33,607 nt of DNA from Acidobacteriota bacterium (GTDB lineage Bacteria; Acidobacteriota; Terriglobia; Bryobacterales; Bryobacteraceae): the NCBI GenBank assembly GCA_016213725.1, contig JACQZS010000332.1, forward strand, positions 1 to 33,607, read 5' to 3'. Below the pieces are notes generated by a model that was not told the DNA's origin, did not search any database, and saw only the letters and a list, made by a program, of their open reading frames with translations. Shown here piece by piece: positions 32,439 to 33,607 of the stretch (its first letter is position 1; each line of letters begins with the position of its first letter). Position numbers and translations under genes: made by a program.

Positions 32439-33607
32439 GTGCTGAAATTTCCGATTCTCGCCTTAATTTCTTTCACTTTGACCGCGCAATCCGGTTGGTG
32501 GATGAATGAGCCGCTGCGCTGGCTCCAGACGAATCTGCCGGAACCAGACGCCGCCACTGCCCCGCTGGTTCTCGTGCGAGACGCGGCCGGCCTGCACGCC
32601 AACGTCCTGCATCTCAACATGGGCGGCATCGCCGCCACCTATCCCACCCGGATCCCATTCCACACCCGCAGCGCCGGCCTTGGCCCGGACCGCGACTTCT
32701 TTGGCGCCGCCCTGCGCGAGGCGCATGCCCGCGGCATCCGCGTCGTTGGCCGCTTCGATTTCTCCAAAACGCGGAAGGATGCCTTTGAAGCCCACCCCGA
32801 GTGGTTCTTCCGCAAAGCAGACGGCTCTCCCGTGGTTTACAACGGCCTGTATTCCACGTGCATCAACAGCGCCTGGTACTCCGAATACGCGCCCCGCATC
32901 CTCACGGAGGCCCTGCAAGCGTACGACGTGGACGGCCTCTTCTTCAACATGTTCGGCAATCAAAGCCGCGACTACAGCGGCGCCTACGTCGGGCTGTGCC
33001 ACTGCGCCGAGTGCCGCCGGCGCTTCCGCGCCGAGTATGGCCGCGAACTGCCAGCTACGGAAGGCGACCCGGATTACCGCCGCTTCCTGTTCGATTCCTC
33101 GCGCCGCGTGGCCCGCGCCTTTGGAGAACTCATCCACCGCATCCGTCCTCAGGCCGGCTACTTCAACTATCTGGAGGAGTGGACCGATGGGATTATGTCC
33201 GAATCCAACACGGCTGTCGCCCGCCCGCTACCGCTCTGGCCGTACACCTCCAGCGATAACGTGAATCGCGCCCGCAATTCGCAGCCCGGCAAGATGAGCG
33301 TCAACCTCTGCATGCAGTTTGTAGACTACCCGTGGCGATTCGCCACCGTGCCCGCCGCGGAACATCCGCTGCGACTGTGGCAGAATCTGGCCCACGGCGG
33401 TGCGCTGGCATTTGCAATCAACGGCACGCCGGCGAGATTCGCCGAACGCGACATGCTGGCCATCGACGCCGCACGGCCCGTCTTTGCCTGGGCCGAACAG
33501 AACGCGCGCTATCTGGCCCGCCAGCGCTCCCTGGCGCGCGTCATCCTGCTCACCGGCGGCTCAACGGCTGCCTATCGCGGGCTCTTCCGTTTTCTTTCCG
33601 AGCAGCA
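32439..33607 (+). CDS. Secreted GHL6-like glycoside hydrolase (5' part, cut by window end)
   Basis: The open frame from GTG 32439 runs off the window after 389 codons. The first ~17 residues are a signal peptide (MLKFPILALISFTLTAQ), which is only obtained with this GTG; the first in-frame ATG at 32502 would lose it. The body resembles the hypothetical glycosyl hydrolase 6 / beta-galactosidase-like barrel: ANVLHLNMGGIAATYPT, HARGIRVVGRFDFSKT, HPEWFF, YDVDGLFFNMFG, then LCHCAECRRRF near 186-196, a Cys cluster typical of this group. By fold it should act on glycosides outside the cytoplasm; the substrate is unknown and catalytic acids cannot be assigned with confidence. It is divergent from the RND gene, separated by 82 bases, with a GGGAGG sequence 15 bases before the GTG. 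Confidence 0.82.
   Translation, partial: MLKFPILALISFTLTAQSGWWMNEPLRWLQTNLPEPDAATAPLVLVRDAAGLHANVLHLNMGGIAATYPTRIPFHTRSAGLGPDRDFFGAALREAHARGIRVVGRFDFSKTRKDAFEAHPEWFFRKADGSPVVYNGLYSTCINSAWYSEYAPRILTEALQAYDVDGLFFNMFGNQSRDYSGAYVGLCHCAECRRRFRAEYGRELPATEGDPDYRRFLFDSSRRVARAFGELIHRIRPQAGYFNYLEEWTDGIMSESNTAVARPLPLWPYTSSDNVNRARNSQPGKMSVNLCMQFVDYPWRFATVPAAEHPLRLWQNLAHGGALAFAINGTPARFAERDMLAIDAARPVFAWAEQNARYLARQRSLARVILLTGGSTAAYRGLFRFLSEQ

Overview
The window looks like chromosomal DNA from a Gram-negative, GC-rich bacterium, most likely an acidobacterium of the Bryobacterales/Solibacter type. The evidence is family content: a DUF1080 (3-keto-disaccharide hydrolase) protein, a GHL6-like glycoside hydrolase, a 'carbohydrate-binding family V/XII' exported protein, DUF4136, an alginate-export porin, an RND pump and many Sec signal peptides. 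The placement is inference. No rRNA, tRNA, CRISPR array, insertion sequence, integrase or attachment site was seen. No gene-free stretch exceeds 300 bases; the longest is the first ~176 bases, where I see nothing supportable.

Layout. (1) 177-830 (+): pentapeptide-repeat protein, converging on a long minus-strand block. (2) 834-11908 (-), in transcription order: exported 226-aa protein; signal-peptide-bearing adenylate-kinase-like protein and DUF4136 protein (10 nt apart); alginate-export porin, MscS-type channel, K+-channel-like protein, 6-phosphofructokinase (overlapping the channel gene by 23 nt) and YbjD-like OLD/TOPRIM protein; then the 865-aa exported repeat protein. (3) 12009-15465 (+): membrane-anchored 650-aa protein with a duplicated module, then a GT39-type membrane glycosyltransferase whose end overlaps dapD tail to tail. 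(4) 15453-20400 (-): diaminopimelate/lysine cluster, in order M20 deacylase (DapE-like), lysC, dapB, dapA, dapD. (5) 20488-28894 (+): exported nitroreductase-like protein, VOC protein, YihY/BrkB membrane protein, uvrB, a DUF2520-type protein overlapping uvrB, aceE and a DUF1080 protein. (6) 29020-32356 (-): RND permease and a small zinc-ribbon protein. (7) 32439-end (+): 5' part of a secreted GHL6-like glycoside hydrolase cut by the window edge.

How the genes fit together. The clearest pathway is aspartate to diaminopimelate by the succinylase route: LysC phosphorylates aspartate, DapA and DapB build and reduce the ring, DapD succinylates and the M20 enzyme probably desuccinylates; Asd, the aminotransferase and DapF must lie elsewhere. 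AceE and PfkA are central carbon enzymes without their usual partners beside them. The porin, mechanosensitive channel and K+ channel make a compact series of envelope conductances. The least explained loci are the exported adenylate-kinase-like protein with DUF4136, the YbjD-like protein with altered Walker residues, and the duplicated-module 650-aa protein.
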